The notes under the pieces: model-generated
The model's database searches: none
The model's input: only the letters and a program-made list of their open reading frames with translations
Told to the model about the DNA's origin: nothing
From: Zygnema cylindricum
Taxonomy: Eukaryota > Streptophyta > Zygnematophyceae > Zygnematales > Zygnemataceae
Reading direction: 5' to 3'
DNA length: 64,000 nucleotides
NCBI GenBank assembly: GCA_037447655.1
Contig: JBBHKE010001895.1
Location: 62,001 to 126,000 of the forward strand
Translations under genes and position numbers: made by a program
Part shown: piece after piece, positions 60,174-64,000 of the stretch
How positions within the stretch are numbered: the stretch's first letter is position 1
How the letters are laid out: the number at the start of each line of letters is the position of its first letter

Positions 60174-62810
60174 GTACACCGCCTTAAAGACACATCTCCA
60201 TAACTTGCATCACTCTAGGTGGTGATGTCAGTGTGCTCCCTTCCTAAATGTATCCACAATTCCCTTGTCCCCACCAGATACCTCATCACCTTTTTGGCAG
60301 CCTCCAAATCTCTCTTTCTTGGTTCATTTAGACATCTACAAAGGAAACCTACATCTGCGGCTATATCCGGACGGGTACAGTTCATAAAATAGATTAAACT
60401 GCCTAAAATCTGCTGATAAGGGATATTTTCCATAAATTATTTTTTTTATCTCATTTATCTCATCATTAAAAGTCAATATTCCTCACTCTTCACTCCCCTC
60501 AAACAATTTTCAAATCCATGAGAGTAGTACATCCATTTGCTTTTTCCATCTGAAATTTTCTAGTATATTACTGATTGCTTTTTTCTGTGTGAGTCTTATA
60601 ATCCTATTCCCTTTATCTCTCTCCATTTGAATTCTTAAAATGTACTTCGCTTCACCGAGATCTTCATATCAAAACGGCTTCTGAGATCCCATTTTAGTTT
60701 GTTAATCTTATCTAAGAACTTGCTTAAGACCAACAAATCATCAATATAAATAGCAATAAATATCACTCCATTCTCATCCTGAAATAAATATATGGAGTGA
60801 TCTGAACTAATTCTGATATACCCCAAATCGGTCAAAAATACGTCACGTTTTATATTCCATTGTCGCAGGGCTTGCTTAAGCCCATACAGTGATTTTATCA
60901 ATTTGCAAACCTTGCTTTCTTCCCCACTTTCTAGGAATCCTTCCAGTTGCCTCGTGTAAATTTCTTCTTCCAACTCTCCGTGCAAAAAGGCCGTTTTAAT
61001 ATCCATCTGGTGTATTTCCATATCCTCTGCTACAGCTAAACTTAAAAGGATTCTAACTGAAGGAAATCTGACTACATGTACAAAGGTTTCTTCGTTGTTT
61101 ATCCCCTCTTTTTGTATACCCCTTTGCAACTAACCTAGACTTGTACCTTTCAATGGTGTTATCCGGGTTTAATTTAAGTTTAAAAATCCACTTACATCCG
61201 ATCGGTTTTTGGTCCGGTGGACAATCTACCAACTCCCATGTATTCGCTTCCATGATGGAGGCCATTTCTTTATTTATAGCAGTGATCCACTGGCTACTTT
61301 CTAGGGTGTTTATGGCCTCTAAGTATGTTTGAGGTTCATCTGGTTAAGACATCTTTGTGAGTTGGTTATTTACTTGTCTTGTGAAATTGTTTACTACTTC
61401 TTCTTCCCCCTTCAAAATCGGACGCTGGTATGGAAGGCATCATTGGGTTTCGTTTAGGAAGATTTTGAGCTTCCATATCTTCCAATTCCGGTGTCTCATC
61501 AAGTTCCTCATCGGTTTCCACTTCTTATTGTGGCATTGCCTCGGATGTTGTCCTTTCCTCCTTCTCCTTTGGTAGATCTGCAGATTTTTCTTTTTCTCCA
61601 TCTTCCTGCTCTTCAAAGTCAAAGTCAGAAAATTGATCCGTTTCAAATCTGATTTTGACTTCCTTGTTATATTTGAATGGATCAATGGACTTCTCTTCAT
61701 TCATCACCACTATGTGTTTTACCAAAATAATATCTCTCTTTTTTAAGTCATACACCCGGTATCCTTTTGTGCTCTCATCATATCCTACAAGATATCCTAG
61801 TTTCCCTTTTCGCTCTTACTTCTATTTAGTCTTATCGGAATCCAAACTGTAGACTTGACTTCCGAATACTATTAAACTAGACAAATCAGGCTTTCTTCCT
61901 GTCCACCTATCATATAGAGTTTACTCCTTATTTGCTAAAGTAAGGACTCTATTTTTGATGAAATTAGCATAGTTTATAATCTCAACCCAAAATTGCAACC
62001 CTATCCTCTTATTAGTTAACATACTTCTGTACATATCTCCTAAATTTTTATTCACTCTTTTTGCTACTCCATTTTGTTCTGGATTATTGGGCACAGTTTT
62101 CTCATGATGAATTCTTTCTTCTTTAAGATATTTTTCAAATTCCCTTGAGGTGTATTCTTTCCCATTTTCATTCTTATCTCTTTTATTGAGGTTTCATGTT
62201 GTTTTCCACTCCATACTTTATACTATTTGAAACATCTGAATACCTCTGACTTATGTCTAATAAAGTATACCTTCGTGTATGTAGACCAATTATCTGTGAT
62301 GGTTAACATCCATCTCTTCCCCCCATGTGAAACATACCTAGCAGGTCCCCTAACATCAGTGTGAATTAGATCCAATTCTTTCTCTCTCCTAAATGTGGTT
62401 GCTTTTGGAAATAGAAGTCTATGAATTCTCTCTTGGGCACATCCACTACAATCACCTAAAGTCTCATCATCCTCAAAAGTAATACCCTCACTATTCCCAT
62501 TTTCTTCATTTTCTATAATCTATCTAGGTGCACATGCCCCAACCTTTTGTGCCAAAGCATCATCTCACTTGCACACGAGTAGAGAACACTCTTTTCATTG
62601 CAAAGAACAATTCTAAACATTCCTTGACTGCCCTTATGAGTTATGAAATAAATCTCATTATCAAAGCTTGTTGTGAAGATTCCTTTCCTAGTTCCTATTT
62701 CAAACTCCTTTTTATCTAGAACTGTTGTTCAAACTAGGTTTTTCTTAAGCTGTGGAATGTAAAGAACGTTTGAGAGTGTTACTATTGAGGCTTTTCCATC
62801 AACTAGAACC
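60174..62810 (-). pseudogene. Copia pol pseudogene (integrase, RT, partial RNase H)
   Basis: Read leftwards: integrase C-terminal half (NGVAKRVNKNLGD, TLYDRWTGRKPDLSSL, GYDESTKGYRVYDLKKRDII), RT (ANTWELVDCPPDQKPIGCKW, LVAKGYT, a frameshift at about 61090, then HQMDIKTAFLHGELEEEI and AIYIDDLLVLSK with YIDD), and a third frame (YQQILGSLIYFMNCTRPDIA, 60215-60433). RNase H breaks off after the RRCT word and is joined directly to the LTR, so about 350 bp including the rest of RNase H and the polypurine tract are deleted. Stops are frequent. Inactive. Confidence 0.88.
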
Positions 62811-62824
62811 TTCAAGTCAACAGT

Positions 62825-63800
62825 TTAAACAAGACTTGTGGTTTCTACTCTACCATCTCCGTACTCTATCTTAACTGTTGGGATATTTCTCAGTTTAGTG
62901 AACCACTTCTTTTCTTTGCACATAAGCAATGAGGCCCCTGAGTATATGATCCACCCATCCTCGGGTGGATCCCTCTTACCTCCAAAAGCACACTTTTGTC
63001 TTGATGGAATGTCGATATGCTTTTCAGTGGTTTTTGGATTAAGAAAAAGCTCCTCAAGCCCCGCGTCTTGTTCGGTTTCTTCGTCCTCTTCCTCATCATG
63101 AACTTGAGTTTGGAAAGCCTTTTTCTTTCCTCCATCCTTTGAGGTTCCTTGTCCATCTTTGAGTCGAAAATCTGCAAGTTTGACACAATCTGCCATATAA
63201 TGTCCCAGTTTCTTGCAGAAGTGACATAATCCTCCTCGAAAGGTTCCTCTCCCTTGTCTATCAAATTTGCCACCTCCTTGTCCCCTTCCACCTAAGTTTT
63301 GATAGGTATCTTTCCCTCTCTTCTCATCACGCTTCCGCCAATCAACTCTTGCAGACAATGCTGGAACACTTGGACTCCCTCTCCTAAGCTCTATGGTGCT
63401 TTCTTCCACTAAAATCATTCCCAATGTGTCATCCCAATCCCAATTGCTATCTCTTATGTCCTGCAATCGGTTAATGATATTCTCCTACTCTTCAGGTAGT
63501 TTAATCATTAATGTATTCACTCTTTTTCTCTCAGACCATGAGTTACCTGCACTCTCTAGCTCTCCAAACAATGCTCCAAAATCATTGCAATAATTATTCA
63601 TGCTTCCTCCCTTATAAGTATAAGCTGTGATCTTATTTTTTGCCAATTGTTGCTGCTGCAATGATCCACTCTTATATTTGTTGACTAGTGATATCCAAAT
63701 CAGAGATGAAGATTTGACATGCATAAAGGGAATGGGAATGCCCTTTGCTTCACTTTTAAGAATTAACAGCTTAGCAACCTTGTCTTTGTAGTTCAACTTT
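62825..63800 (-). pseudogene. Copia gag and protease start, broken
   Basis: 63485-63796 reads WISLVNKYKSGSLQQQQLAK, YTYKGGSMNNYCNDFGALF and TLMIKLPEE, the UBN2-type gag. After a stop the frame at 62825-63466 carries an intact CCHC knuckle CHFCKKLGHYMADC, an acidic linker (DEEEDEETEQD), and the protease start with YSGAS where the catalytic Asp of DSG is replaced by Tyr. Further gag sequence continues toward 63960 in damaged frames. Confidence 0.88.
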
Positions 63801-64000
63801 TCATACTCTAATTGTCGATTTGAACCCTTGTGAATGTTGCTCGTGGTGTTGCTTCCGGTATCGCCTTCGACAATGGTGTCACTTGAGTTGCAACTCCTCC
63901 CTCTTATCCTTCCATGACAATCTCCTCTCCTTCCTCGTCTTCATCCTCGGTGATGGTGGCAGCTTTTCTGGCTACTGTAATGACAAAGGTGCCTGAAAAA

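Larger units (their letters stand above)
59346..64000 (-). mobile_element. Ty1/copia retrotransposon, minus strand, decayed, cut by the window end
   Basis: Gag (63796 downward), zinc knuckle and protease (62825-63466), integrase (about 61800-62500), RT (60635-61265), partial RNase H and a 3' LTR (59346-60173) run right to left. Its LTR starts only 4 nt after the neighbouring plus-strand element's LTR ends. The 5' LTR lies beyond 64000. The coding frames share family words with the plus-strand element but the LTRs differ except near their starts. Confidence 0.88.

Overview
The window is nuclear DNA of a plant-type eukaryote. The only intact, recognisable host gene is a six-exon murA (7913-13167, + strand) for UDP-N-acetylglucosamine enolpyruvyl transferase with a chloroplast transit-peptide-like N-terminus. 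Plastid peptidoglycan genes of this kind are known from bryophytes, lycophytes, ferns, gymnosperms and streptophyte algae, and murA is generally missing from flowering plants. Together with UBN2-type Ty1/copia gag, hAT and TTA-target (PIF/Harbinger-like) transposons and spliceosomal introns, this suggests a non-flowering land plant or streptophyte alga. I cannot name the species.

Layout. 1-4.4 kb: TIR elements, including a 2.45-kb hAT-type element with a perfect 8-bp duplication that contains a copia LTR-gag fragment. 4.4-7.9 kb: AT-rich spacer, a purine/pyrimidine tract and a dispersed 97-bp repeat. 7.9-13.2 kb: murA. 13.2-20 kb: downstream region with two further tandem copies of the exon 3 end / exon 4 / exon 5 start segment of murA, each joined to copia-derived scrap. 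20-26 kb: AT-rich DNA with small hAT-type MITEs. 26.25-30.56 kb: a 4.3-kb hAT transposon with a decayed BED-finger transposase, inserted in an older MITE. 31-32 kb: an element with ~280-bp terminal inverted repeats. 33.4-39 kb: two large arrays of CTAT/CTAAT satellite in opposite orientation around a 1.75-kb spacer with one protein-like exon.

39.5-48.5 kb: a nest of long-TIR elements whose centres were hit repeatedly by small TTA-target elements, including three placed end to end and sharing TTA duplications. Several of these carry relics of the same unidentified Cys-containing protein. 49.5-53.4 kb: a non-autonomous LTR element on the minus strand with an intact 353-aa gag and no pol. 53.4-59.3 kb: a decayed copia element on the plus strand. 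59.3-64 kb: a second decayed copia element on the minus strand, running off the window.

murA would feed the first committed step of peptidoglycan precursor synthesis in the plastid. Everything else is mobile or repeat DNA, mostly dead. The least explained material is the tandem TTA-target elements with their shared protein relic, the tRNA-like module lying antisense in the copia LTRs, and the partial murA triplication. Boundaries marked approximate were set by eye from repeat alignments.
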